Assembly: GCA_021234155.1 (NCBI GenBank) | Contig: JAJEKV010000004.1 | Coordinates: 21,123,619 to 21,187,618 of the forward strand | Source: Isoetes taiwanensis | Taxonomy: Eukaryota > Streptophyta > Lycopodiopsida > Isoetales > Isoetaceae | DNA: 64,000 nt | Reading direction: 5' to 3' | In this document: positions 1 through 10,099 of the stretch, piece by piece | How the letters are laid out: each line of letters starts with the position of its first letter | Numbering within the stretch: the stretch's first letter is position 1 | Made by a program: the position numbers and the translations under genes | The notes under the pieces: model-generated | Database searches by the model: none | Told to the model about the DNA's origin: nothing | Seen by the model: the letters and a program-made list of their open reading frames with translations, nothing else

Positions 1-660
1 GCTTTTTTTAGGTAAAAAAAAAAAGCAAAAAAAGAAAGGGTTTTGGACGTGCCGCAACTAAAGCATTACGGCAGCTATGGTGAATGCTTTAGTTGTAGAT
101 GCAGGATCTGGAGCTCCCTTTGATGCGGCTCACATTGGAGAAGTGAAAACATGTCTTCAAAGCAAAGCAGGTAAGGATGTCTTTGGTCCGAGAGTTGGGA
201 TGTTAAGTTAGGATCCGAGGGGCCGGGAACTATAACGTAGACTGTATTTCCTTCTCTCTTCTCTTTGCAAAGATTGCCACAATCATAGGGATGATCGGCA
301 ACAGAGTGGGCTATTGTATTTGTCATTGTTCCCTTCTTGGAAGGTTTTGGCAGCCTTAGTTCTTCAATGAAGGCACAAAATAAATATTTGATGAGTGGAC
401 ATGAGGTAAGATACCTCGGGAGAAAACATTTATGGCAAGGGATTTAAGTTTCACGTAGGTTGTATTATTTCGACAATGAAAGGAGCAAAGGGAAATAACT
501 TAAGGCTAAGAGAAACGTAAGATCCGCAGCCAAATACATAGAAATTTATACGGATCGGGTTTTTATTCATAGATGAGTACCGAGCAACAAGTAGCAGTTT
601 ACATCAAGCAACATCTCTCAAAGGGCTTGCAAAGTGTTATCCGACAGAGGACCAGATCAA
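1..660. other. No recognised gene
   Basis: No product is recognised. A short plus-strand open stretch from about 78 runs into a donor-like AG|GTAAGG near 172, and another open stretch ends at GAG|GTAAGA near 403. These could be decayed exons, but I could not match them to a family. Confidence 0.3.
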
Positions 661-672
661 TAATCTCGCCAC

Positions 673-1230
673 AAAACCTTGCTCAAAAGTGACGATCTTT
701 ACCAGTTTGCCCTAGATCCGCTCGTTTCTTGCATTTTCTTTACTTCGCCTCGCCTATGGCTTTTCGATTCTATAGTATATCTTGAATATGTGTCTATCCT
801 CAAAGCATCCCGCTCTCAAAGGGCTTCGAGAAATGACCGCCAAACATCCTCGGTAATTTCCCCTTCCTTGAAGCTTGCCTTTCTTGATATTTAGATCTGT
901 TGTAGATGTTAATTGATGCAAGATTTGTGCGAGTGAATTTGATGACAACTGCAGATGAGGGACAATTTTAGGATTGCTTCTTAAGATCATCAATGCAAAA
1001 AATAGTCTTGAGATTGGGGTTTATATTGGTTATTCTACGCTTAGCACGCTTGCTCGCCGTAAGATGGTAAGGTTTGTCTTGAAACACTCGGGCTTAAGTT
1101 GCTTTGAGTAGAAGCTTAAATACCGGTCTGCTGGGGTTATTGCCATGGATATCAACGAGGGGAAAACTCGAACTAGGTTATCCATATATGGTAGAGGCGG
1201 GGGTTGATCACAAGATAGATTTTCTAAAAC
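673..1230 (+). pseudogene. Caffeoyl-CoA O-methyltransferase pseudogene
   Basis: This is a broken copy of a class I plant O-methyltransferase, the family that methylates caffeoyl-CoA in lignin synthesis using S-adenosylmethionine. Pieces appear in the right order. LLKSDDLYQFALD is at about 679-717. A version of HPALKGLREMTAKHP is at about 806-850, one base out of frame with what precedes it. LMTTADEGQF is at about 938-970. After a one-base slip, LLLKIINAKNSLEIGVYIGY reaches about 1035; this is the conserved SAM-binding EIGVYTGYS region. The next pieces are AMDIN near 1145 and EAGVDHKIDF near 1195-1225. Gaps between the blocks fit introns of the plant gene, so this is a decayed intron-containing copy rather than a processed one. 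Several frameshifts exclude a working enzyme, and no C-terminal exon is visible. Identity is strong, exact ends approximate. Confidence 0.8.
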
Positions 1231-2100
1231 CGATGATTCGTGTATGATTTATACATGCCTAGATTGGAAGGGACATGGTTGCTCGTAAAAGCGGGAAAAA
1301 GATGCAAGGGCTGCCATCTATAGAGTCTATCCCTCTTCTTACATAATCACGTCTTCTTCAATCCGGGCTTTCCTTCTCCTTAAATGGATGCTTCATTTCC
1401 ATGGATTTATCCAATTTTGCTGAATTCAATTGTTTTGTGGTAAAAATCCCCTGCAGGTTGGCTCTGGGTTTTGTAATATAATGGGGTCAGATTCGGCGTC
1501 GTTAGATTCAAGGGAATCATCTGATTCTGGACATTCATATGGAATTGTTTTGATGCATCAGGAAATGCGAGTGTGGCATTTACCTTCAATCCTTCTGCAC
1601 CGTCTTTCTCGCCTTCTGTTTACTCTGTATAAATATGAGGTCCTGCATTTGGTTGCCTTAATATTTGTTGCAAATGCCGACGAGGATGTGCAACTGTTTA
1701 ATGTCGAAAGCCTCAGAAAATTCGTCTAAGCCACCGCATGACTGTAGCATATATGCACCAGGGACATGAAAGCAAGGTTTTTGTAAAATGCAGAGTATAT
1801 CCTTCCAGATGAATTTAGTTATTGGAGTTCTTGATGCATGTGCTATGATAGGCATTTCCAATCACCAAGTCAACAGAGATGGTTAAAACTTTGATGTCTG
1901 AAGTTTTTACAGGAACAAGGAATTTCCATATCTAGAAATCTTGCCTACCACATCATCCATGTGTGTACAAATCCTTAGAAAGATTTTACATTTGAAAAGA
2001 ATCTCTATTCTCTTATTGTATAAAGTGGCCTTAATTGCATTGGGGTGCTAGCAAACCACCTTATTCGAGTATTGGTCACTTAGTGGAAGCAAATGTTGCC
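1231..2100. other. No recognised gene; possible upstream PPR remnants
   Basis: Short open frames only. The segment at about 1660-1900 shows loose resemblance to degraded pentatricopeptide repeats and may be the upstream part of the next pseudogene. Confidence 0.3.
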
Positions 2101-2125
2101 TTCGCTAATCTGGTAGAACCATGTT

Positions 2126-2612
2126 AATTGGAATGCAATTTTCGAGGCTCATAACAAACATGGCAATGAGAATTTGAGTCTACAGCTTTACAATAGCATG
2201 AGCCAAGGGGACTCCATGCAAAATTATTTCACATTATCAGTCATCTTGAAAGCAAGAAGATGTCTAAATGAGATGTTATATCTTGGGCCGCAATGGTAGG
2301 AAGTTATGCAGAGGATGGCAAAGGTGCACTTGCACTATGGCAAAGGTGCACTTGCATTAAACTGTTTCAAGGAAACGCAAATTGAGGGTGTGAAACTAAA
2401 CAATGTCACATTCCTCTGTGTTCTCGCATGTAAGCACGTTGACTTAGTGGATCAGGCCTCTTGGTATCTGGTATTTCGCACAAATCAAGTGGCATGGTTT
2501 TGAGCCAACCACGGATCAGAACAATTGCATGATTCATCCTGTAGGCCATGCCTATTATTTTAAGGAGGCAGAGAATATATTACAAGCCTTCAACAAAATG
2601 TATGAGAAGCCG
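2126..2612 (+). pseudogene. Pentatricopeptide repeat (PPR) protein pseudogene
   Basis: PPR proteins are organelle RNA-binding proteins made of 35-residue helical repeats. Repeat-like segments can be read in different frames. From 2126 an open stretch contains WNAIFEAHNKHGNENLSLQL followed by SVILKA. From 2287 comes WAAMVGSYAEDGKGALAL, then GVKLNNVTFLCVLACKHVDL. Near 2530-2610, HAYYFKEAENILQAF matches the usual end of a PLS-class array. A 24-base direct duplication (GGCAAAGGTGCACTTGCA repeated, about 2317-2358) and frameshifts have broken it. There is no E or DYW extension, and the 5' end is missing or unrecognisable. Family assignment is good; subclass is inferred. Confidence 0.65.
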
Positions 2613-2924
2613 TGAACCTCAATCTCTTCATAGAAGAAGTTCTATGCAAGATAAACATATGCATTGAAGTTTATGTGTTAGAAGCAATGGTTGAAGTGAA
2701 TTCGTTAAAATGGCTCAATTTTGCAACAAGTTAAGAAATCAATTTCTTTAATGCAAACACGAAGAACGCAATCTAGCAATGCTCTCCCCTATCTAAGCTC
2801 GCTCACATATTGCCATGTCAACAATAAAAGATGTCAAGAATAAGAGTTTAACTGTAGAGTTTATACTACACTCTCGAGTTTATACTACACTCTCTTCTCA
2901 TTCTTCTTATAACTTTACGAGGTT

Positions 2925-3300
2925 CAAACTAATCCTGAGCAACGCTGTGCCCTGTTACTATGTTTGGATATTTTTGTTAAAAAAAAAAGGTTACTGCACA
3001 CTTTCCTCATTGCAATCAAAACATTTATAGACTTCGAACTTATGCCCAGCAACGCTGGGCACCCTTACTAGTAATAGTATGATTTCCACTGGTAGCAGAT
3101 GCCCAGCATTGCTGGACTTTTGCAAACAACTTGAAGAGCGTGTTAGTGCAACAATGGTTAGAAAGACACCTACAAATTTATCAGTTTTGAAGCTTAGCAA
3201 TACGAAGTATAAGAAGCTCTTTTGTGTTTGTAAATGATTTGCAATAAGTGGAAGAAGAGTTTTGTTGTTAGAATAAGGCTGCAAATTTTCGTCAAGGGCG
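2925..3300 (-). repeat. Dispersed repeat with palindromic TGCCCAGC..GCTGGGCA core (copy 1)
   Basis: The core GCCCAGCAACGCTGGGC (about 3042-3058), a variant at about 3101-3117 and a decayed version near 2940 lie in sequence that recurs reverse-complemented at 46.6-47.05 kb. The stretch 3190-3300 is the counterpart of the region flanking a MITE there and preserves the unoccupied insertion site TTTGCAATA at 3238-3246. Confidence 0.7.
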
Positions 3301-3459
3301 TCTTATTACAACATTGATTAGGAAGACATCTACCAAAGTGTTTGGAGCTTGGTAATATGGATTTGTAAATGATTTGCAAAGGTTTCATTGTTGCAATAAG
3401 GTTGCAAAATTTTATTTTTTTTAACTCATGCATGTGATAACAAAATGCAACATTGTCTA

Positions 3460-3574
3460 GGGGAATGGAGGTTTGGACTCCATTCCCGGTTTCCCAGGTG
3501 GAGCCCTGCAGTCAGCGTTTGTTGGGAGCGGTTCACCTGCAAAACCAGGAATGGAGGACCAACCTCCATTCCCC
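3460..3574. repeat. Small foldback element
   Basis: GGGGAATGGAGG at the left pairs with CCTCCATTCCCC at the right, and inner arms (CTCCATTCC / GGAATGGAG) also pair, giving a 115-bp hairpin-forming unit. No coding capacity and no clear target duplication. Confidence 0.55.
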
Positions 3575-3882
3575 TTAAAAATCGAAATAAGAGAGCTATT
3601 TTTTAACCTTCTGCCCCTTCTTGCAAAGATTTAACTGCAAGGGACAAATCATACTTCTTGCAAACAGTTACATGTGAAGAACAGAGCTTCTGCCTCTTCT
3701 TGTGAAGCTTTATCTACGAAGAACAGGTCTTCTTTTAAATCAATAGCAGCTTCACTTGGAGATTTTTTCTCAATGGGTACTAGTAGTAGTGAGGCCCCCA
3801 AGATATGTATCTCTATGAACACCTTAAAGAAAATCCCAGATCATGTTGTTTTTAAAGGGTACAAGGGTAACAGAATTTTGTT

Positions 3883-4700
3883 TCAACAGGGGATTACCTG
3901 AAAGAAGGCCGAATCAGAGAGAAGATTCTTTAGAGTTTTGCTACCCACTGGATGTGATTCATCTACCCAATATCTGATCAGTTTAAGAGCTGGAAAAGGC
4001 TTGGAGGTATACAAAGCTCCCCATATTATCTTAGCAGCTAATGCTTGAGCCTGGACAAATAGATCTTTACACCCAAGTCCTCCTTGTTTCCTAGACCTGA
4101 TCACATCTGACCAGGCTACCTTATGTACCCCTTGTCATATGAATTTTCTAATTGCAGACTCAATAAGCTGAGGCTTTATCAACAACAATAGGAGAAGAGG
4201 AAAAAGCATGGGTGCTTGCTACTACAACATTGGCAATTTCAACCCGACCTGCTAGAGAGAGTGTAGAGGGATACATTTGAAGTTTCCTCTTGATTCTAGA
4301 CACTATGGGATTCCATACTATGTATAGAGGTGTTGATAGCAGGGGAATCCCGAGGATCTTGGTTGCAACTAATCTCCCAATGACATTAATACCCGAGATA
4401 CCTGTCTCCTGGGTATCCATAATGATTGCACATTTAGATTTATTGAGACAGATCCCTGAGGCCTTCCCAAATCTGTCCATTGCCTCCAGAAAGTAGTCTA
4501 GGCTGTTGTCTTCATATTTTAGGAAAATAAACGTGTCATCTGCATATTGCATGATGACAAAACTACCCATCTCTTTGGGCCAGGCTAGACAATTGATCAA
4601 CGTCTGGGCGTGGAGATGCAGGGCCAACCTAGTTACGATTTCAGCAACTATCAGGAATATGGGGCCAATGGGCAGCCCTGTCTTACATCTCTCTACTTTT
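3883..4700 (-). pseudogene. LINE (L1-type) reverse transcriptase fragment
   Basis: This is a minus-strand remnant of a non-LTR retrotransposon ORF2. The reverse-transcriptase catalytic motif is visible as QYADDTFIF near 4547-4520, preceded by KTGLPIGPIF (about 4680), the equivalent of the usual RQGDPLSP block, and followed by SGICLNKSK and ILGIPL. Lower coordinates carry RKQGGLGCKDL (about 4090), typical of the region after the RT domain. An in-frame stop near 4150 and loss of both ends make it a dead 5'- and 3'-truncated copy. It meets a gypsy fragment on the other strand near 4700. Confidence 0.8.
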
Positions 4701-4714
4701 CAATGTATTATGCT

Positions 4715-5467
4715 TTCTTTTTTTCAGGATTACATGAAAGAAAATGCTTTTCTGCAAGTCTTTCAAGATGACTTTTCTGCTTACAACTCCATGGATGAAC
4801 ATATCACCAAACTGGAGTTGGTTTTTCAAAAATGTGATGAATCTAGAATTAATCTAAATCCGGAGAAGTGTATTTTTTGTGTCACTTCGGGTGTTCTTCT
4901 TGGCCATGTTGTCAGTAAAGACGGCACACCCTGCGAAGATCAGTTGCGTGCTCAAAGCTCAAGCCTGTACCAACATTAAGAAAACACGCTCATTCCTTGG
5001 CAAGGTAAATTATTACTCTACCTTCATTCCTGGACTAGCTGCCATTGTAGATCCCATTCATAAACTCACGTGTGATGAATCCACTTGGGCTTGGAATCCC
5101 CAGGCGGATGCGGCTTTTCAAAAATTGAAGGTTCTGCTTACTCAAGCCCCTGTTCTTGTTCCACCTCAATGGGACAAACCATTTTGATGTCTCAACTTTT
5201 GCTATTGGTGATGTTCTTTCCCAGGAATATGATTCTCAGCTTGACAAACCTATTCGCTATGCAAGCAGGAAACTCAACCCTGCCGAGAAAAATTATTCTG
5301 CCACAGAACAGGAAGGGCTTGGACTTATCTTATGTGTCCAACGGTTCCATCACTATCTACTGGGTAGCAAAATCAAGTTCTTTGTTGGCATCTCCATGTA
5401 CATTGATGATGTGCCTTTTGTTCTTAAAGTGGGCAGTATACACAGGAGGCAAAACTCTTATCCTTGA
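4715..5467 (+). pseudogene. Ty3/gypsy reverse transcriptase-RNase H fragment
   Basis: Three overlapping frames together read as the second half of a gypsy RT and the start of RNase H. The catalytic box is FQDDFSAYN (about 4765), followed by LNPEKCIF and LLGHVVSKDG. After a frameshift near 4930 comes FLGKVNYYSTFIPGL, with APVLVPPQWDKPF leading into RNase H. After another shift near 5185 come IRYASRKLNPAEKNYSATEQ and FHHYLLGSKIKFF. The DDF form of the catalytic box resembles Tat/Athila-type elements more than the FDDILVY of the chromovirus at the right of this window. There is no gag, protease or integrase, and the fragment ends just before a MITE at 5486. Confidence 0.8.
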
Positions 5468-5485
5468 CTAGTAGCCTCAGAATCC

Positions 5486-5819
5486 CTAGCTGGGTGAAAG
5501 CATGCTAGGGTGTACCATCTAAAGTTCCTTTTAGGGAGTGCGAAACTACCCAAAAAAGTACCCAACACTGGGTACTGGGAACTTGCATAAATGTCTCAAT
5601 AAACAATAAATTTGCGAGTTGATTCATTAATTTTAGTCTCTAATAATATTGTTAGCCTCAAATACTATAGATTGCCATGTTATTGACCTTCAATTCAAAA
5701 GTTTTGAATTGATTTTAATAGTAAGAAAGAATAGAAAGTACCAGTTTTAAAAGTACCCAATGAAGGTACTTTTGAGGGTTCCAAAAGTGGTACACCGTAG
5801 CATGCTTTCACCCAGCTGG
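5486..5819. mobile_element. MITE with about 32-bp terminal inverted repeats
   Basis: The left end contains AGCTGGGTGAAAGCATGCTA and continues to GGTGTACCA; the right end is its reverse complement with two or three mismatches. The 334-bp interior is AT-rich and non-coding, with a weaker inner pairing of GTACC/GGTAC segments. Target duplication is unclear. It sits directly downstream of the gypsy fragment. Confidence 0.7.
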
Positions 5820-5932
5820 TTATCTCTAGTAGATCCAACATCTGTACTTTTCCATGGCCTGTTCTGGTCTCTGTAGACGTAAAAGTTTCAGCTATCTATC
5901 TATACACACAACCATACCATAAACCATTATAG

Positions 5933-6383
5933 TTAATGTAAAACCCTCCCTACACATCCCACATTGTTTGGATGCATATTCACAACCTTTAATCTTTAAA
6001 TTTATTTCCCTCGAAGACCCCTTTTTGTTTGGGTGCATGTTCTCAAAGGTGCACCTTCAGGCCTCGAGAGTTGTGGAATGAGCATAGTCACGAGTTATTC
6101 CACGATCTGGGTCATTCGTGGAGTTCCCCATTTGTGGAGTATGCTTCCACAAGTTGAGGTATGTTGTACAGCTAAATTAGTCACATACCCTAAGATTTGA
6201 AGTACATCTACCTAATGGTTCCATTTTGACACATGTCTTATATGTGGAGATGGGGCTTTCGCTGCAGTACATTGCAACGCGTATAAATATGCACCCAAAC
6301 GAAAAGTGGTCTTAGGTTTAAAGTTGAAGGTTGTCGATATGCGCCCAAACAATGTGGGATGTGTAGAGAGGGTTTTACATTAA
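5933..6383. mobile_element. Foldback MITE flanked by TTAA
   Basis: Long imperfect inverted repeats of about 110 bp begin TTAATGTAAAACCCTC on the left and end with the complementary GGGTTTTACATTAA on the right; ACACATCCCACATTGTTTGG is shared exactly. TTAA stands at both ends (5933-5936 and 6380-6383), but being palindromic it could be either a target duplication or part of the inverted repeat. Similarity continues weakly outward to about 5908 and 6413. Non-coding. Confidence 0.7.
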
Positions 6384-6472
6384 TTATAATGTCTGTGTTT
6401 ATGTGTATTGTGTTGAAAAATTTCGGGCCCTCGGGACTATTTAAAAAAAAATATATATAATGGCGATGTAGT

Positions 6473-6520
6473 ATAAGATAAGATAAGATAAGATAAGATA
6501 AGATAAGATAAGATAAGATA
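6473..6520. repeat. (AGATA)n pentanucleotide microsatellite
   Basis: About nine uninterrupted copies of AGATA. Confidence 0.95.
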
Positions 6521-7328
6521 AATTTTTACGTCCACGGGAACCCAACAGCCCATCTAAAACCTGGGGACTAGGCCCCATCACCAAACACAATAACCAAATA
6601 TTAAAAGGCTACCAAGAATAAGATAAGATAATGCTAATGCAAATTATCACTCAATTGATTAAAAGATACCTCTAATTTTTTAACAATAGAATCCAGAGGA
6701 CAGGGAAGAGAAGCTTAAGTCAGGCAACGCAAAAAGACTTTCTGGATTAATTGATTATTCTCCAGTCTGCAGGCTTCTATATAAAGATAATGAAACCATC
6801 ATTCAATTAAATTGGGATTATGTCAATTCCAAAACCACGCCAGCCAGCTATTCTAGAATGGGACTCGCATGAAACCAACAAACCGCCCGACTTAGACTTG
6901 CTTCTCATTCATCTCAGCAGATTTTCTACAATGGTGGATAGTGGGTAGCCGCATACATGCGAACTACCCATAAAAAATAAAGGGAAAATCCAATTATATC
7001 ATTTGGACCCCAACAAAATACAATGCTAATAGAGACTGGGCTAGTGTACCTGCCGAAAGCTTATCACCGGGATTAAAAAACCCCGCCCTTTCGGGTTTTC
7101 GAGGAAAAACCCTAGTGATAAGCCTTCGGCAAGGGGCTTGGACAAACGTAAGGCATAAAAATCGCTCCCAAAACCCACGAATGGAAAAGTCGAAATAGAT
7201 GCCGCTCGCTAACCTGTACCTGCACATCACCAACAAAACAACAAGACAAAACAAACCTCCCAGAGTGGAGGGGCTGATTACGTAGCGTGCACGCGATAAA
7301 AATACAATAACAAAGAAGGGGAGGGTGG
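6521..7328. other. No recognised gene; partial tandem-repeat flank
   Basis: No coding region recognised. The segment near 6855-6893 (CTCGCATGAAACCAACAAAC) matches the start of units in the neighbouring 370-bp tandem repeat. About 35 bp near 6793-6825 recur inverted at 12.63-12.67 kb. Confidence 0.4.
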
Positions 7329-8248
7329 GTTCAAAGAGAATAAGGTATCGCTGAGAGAGAAGAGGAAGGCCGATGAGAAGTCGGGCGTAAACGCCGCCTA
7401 AAATAGCGAACTCCCCAACTGCAGAAACGGGCATGCGCCCGCGCGCATGCATGCAAAACATGCATGCTCGTCCCATTCTAGAATGGCGATCCGATGTCTC
7501 CGGATCGATGGGATTCTAGAATGGGACTCGCATGAAACCAACAAACCGCCCGAATACCAAAGGACTTCCTTAACAAACTAGGATCGAGGACGAAGGTCAC
7601 AGGATGAAGGCTAAAGGCCGAGAAAGGACAGCATGAAAGAAACGCCAAATTGGCCAAACCAGGCAGGAAGAAGCCCTCCCCCGCCTCGGAAATAATTCAA
7701 AGAGAATAAGGTACTGCCGAGAGAGAAGAGGAAGCGCCGATGAAACGCCGATGAAGAATTCCGCAATAAGTAGCAAACGCCCAACCGTAAGAACGCCCAA
7801 AACGCATGCGATGCATGCATGCGACGCGATGTACGATGCATGCAATTCGCCTTGAGCAAGAATGCCGATTCGCACGCCAATCGACGACATTCTTGCACCG
7901 CGACTCGCATGAAACCAACAAAGCCCTCAATACCAAAGGACTTCCTTAACAAACTAGGATCGAGGACGAAGGTCACGTGGATGAAGGCTAAAGGCGGAAA
8001 GGACAGCAGAAAGCAACGCCAATTGGCCAAACCAGGCGGTGAAGAAGCCCCTCCCCGCCTCGAAACAATTCAAAGAGAATAAGGTATCACTGAGAGAGAA
8101 GAGGAAGCGCCATGAGAAGTCGGGCGTAAACGCGCCTAAAATAGCGAACTCCCAACCAGAACGGGCATGCGCCGCCCGCATGCATGCAAAACATGCATGC
8201 TCGTCCCATTCTAGAATGGCGATCCGATGTCTCGGATCGATGGGATTG
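7329..8248. repeat. Tandem repeat, period about 370 bp, about 2.5 copies
   Basis: The phrase TCAAAGAGAATAAGGTA recurs at about 7329, 7697 and 8067, and CTCGCATGAAACCAACAAA at about 7530 and 7903. Each unit has clustered GCATGC/ATGCAT palindromes. Copies one and three agree closely over nearly 190 bp; the middle one is diverged. Open frames here are repeat-derived and I do not call them genes. Confidence 0.8.
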
Positions 8249-9539
8249 TTTGCTAGTGGACTTTTCTTTTTTTATATGTTTTTTTTTTGACTTGTTAAAT
8301 CACATAAACATTGCAATTCTCAAGTGTCTTTTTTACGGGACAATAAATTTGTACAAAAGAAAGCCAAGTTGTTCAATTTCATGACACCATATTCCTGAAA
8401 CATTTCTTGAAAAATACCATTGAATTGGATCACAAATTACATTTCTTTTCGGGGCATGAACAACCCCGAAATTAAGGACACATGAAACAAATATGAATAA
8501 AAACAATAAATATTCCAATTAAACATTAAGGGATCAACCCATGTCTTTCCACATGAGCAACAAGGTGTGGTTCCATGTCTGTTGTTCTGTCCAGTTCTGG
8601 AGGACAATTACAAGGATTCCTGTCCCACAGTTGCTAGAGTAATTGCCACTTTGGAAGCCTTTTAACTTCCTTGAATAATGGCTCACATTTGTACATATGC
8701 CAATGATATACATGGATCATGTAATTATGTAAGAGTAAAGAAGATAATAAAATGTTCATATTGTTGCACAAAACTGAAATAATAGCAACAAGAAGTTTCA
8801 AAGGTGTTCCACTAGGATTAAACACATAGCCCTTTTGAGCCTACAAATGTAAAGGACTTGTTGAAAAATTGGTATATAAAGTCACAGTAAACCACGCCAA
8901 GCGTGATTTGAAATCTAATGGCAATGCACCCATGAAACAAACTTACTTATTTAGCCACTTCAACAATTGCACAATTCTTTAATGAATATGCAACTTGCAA
9001 GCAAGATGAACCTTCAATTGTGCCGTCCTGGTGTGCAACATGGATGATCTTAAACAGAGAACAAACAAATAACAATGTTAATAATCAAAATAAAGAAGAC
9101 ACATTTAAAACAAGCAAAACTAAGGGTCACAGTTTAAGGTTGCTAAAAACACAAGAAGAGGGATGCCGAAAGGAAACATTATTTAAATTAGACAACATAT
9201 TTAAAACAAAATATCCTCTAAGTCAATGATTTAGAAGTACAAAACACATACTAAAGCTAGATAAAGTGATAAAATAGACCAAGGATAATATGGCTAAAAG
9301 AACAGATGGCCAATCAAATGCAAGGATTCACACTTTTGGAAATCACGCTCAGCGTGTTTTAGATTATCTTTCTCTGACTTTTTGGGTGCAAATCAGGTTG
9401 AGTCCCTGTGCAACCCAACCCATTGGTTCAAAATCACGCTACGCCCCTCCTATGCAACCCAACCCATTGGTTCCAAAAGATTGATAAAGGACTCTTAACT
9501 TATATTTTCGAAAAGAAATTATTAAAAAAAATGTTAACC
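8249..9539. other. No recognised gene
   Basis: AT-rich sequence without a convincing coding region. A short direct duplication of the phrase AACCCAACCCATTGGTTC is present near 9413-9475. Confidence 0.4.
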
Positions 9540-9880
9540 TCAAACAGAGGTGGCTTTGGCTCAGCGGCTTTGTCTCTCAGCTCTGCAACATTGTTCTCAA
9601 GGCGTCATCTGATGCCTTCTCAAGGCTCTGTTTTCTGATGCCTTCACCATGGAACTCCATAAACAGACCGTCATTCTCTATTCCTGCAGTGGTAGGCTAT
9701 CTGCGACCAAAGTTTCCTTACGAAAATGCTGAAGCTGTTCTGGCCATATCTGTAGCTGTTCTGGCCATATCTGTATCTGTTGATGCCAAAGATTCATACG
9801 AAAATGCTGAAGCTGTTCTGGCCGAGGAGAATCCGTCACGAATCTGTCAAGAATATGAATGCCGAGTCATAGATTGAGGC
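9540..9880 (+). other. Possible degraded 5' exon of unknown gene
   Basis: A short open frame starting near 9532 has a basic, serine- and alanine-rich start (GGFGSAALSLSSATLF) that could be an organelle transit peptide. The next frame carries repeated ENAEAVLA units because of a local tandem duplication of GAAGCTGTTCTGGCC (9730-9822). I recognise no family. It precedes the exon-like array. Confidence 0.2.
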
Positions 9881-10099
9881 TAGCACTTTGAGGCAAAGCT
9901 ATCGCCCTCTCCATGCCCATCGGCCTCCATTAGGTGCAAACTTGCTCTCTATTCTGACAAAAATAAAACTTGATTCTGCAACAGCCGCTTAATCTAGTAT
10001 GCCCACACAATCTGGCTTTTGGGCTTCTTCTATGGCATCCGGCATCAGGCCCAACATCGAGTAAACAAGTCTTGATAACAAATCCAAGGAGCACATCTT

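Noticed and set aside
6994-8290. Several open frames of 70-160 codons on both strands
   Set aside because: They coincide with the 370-bp tandem repeat, overlap in many frames and show no family motif.
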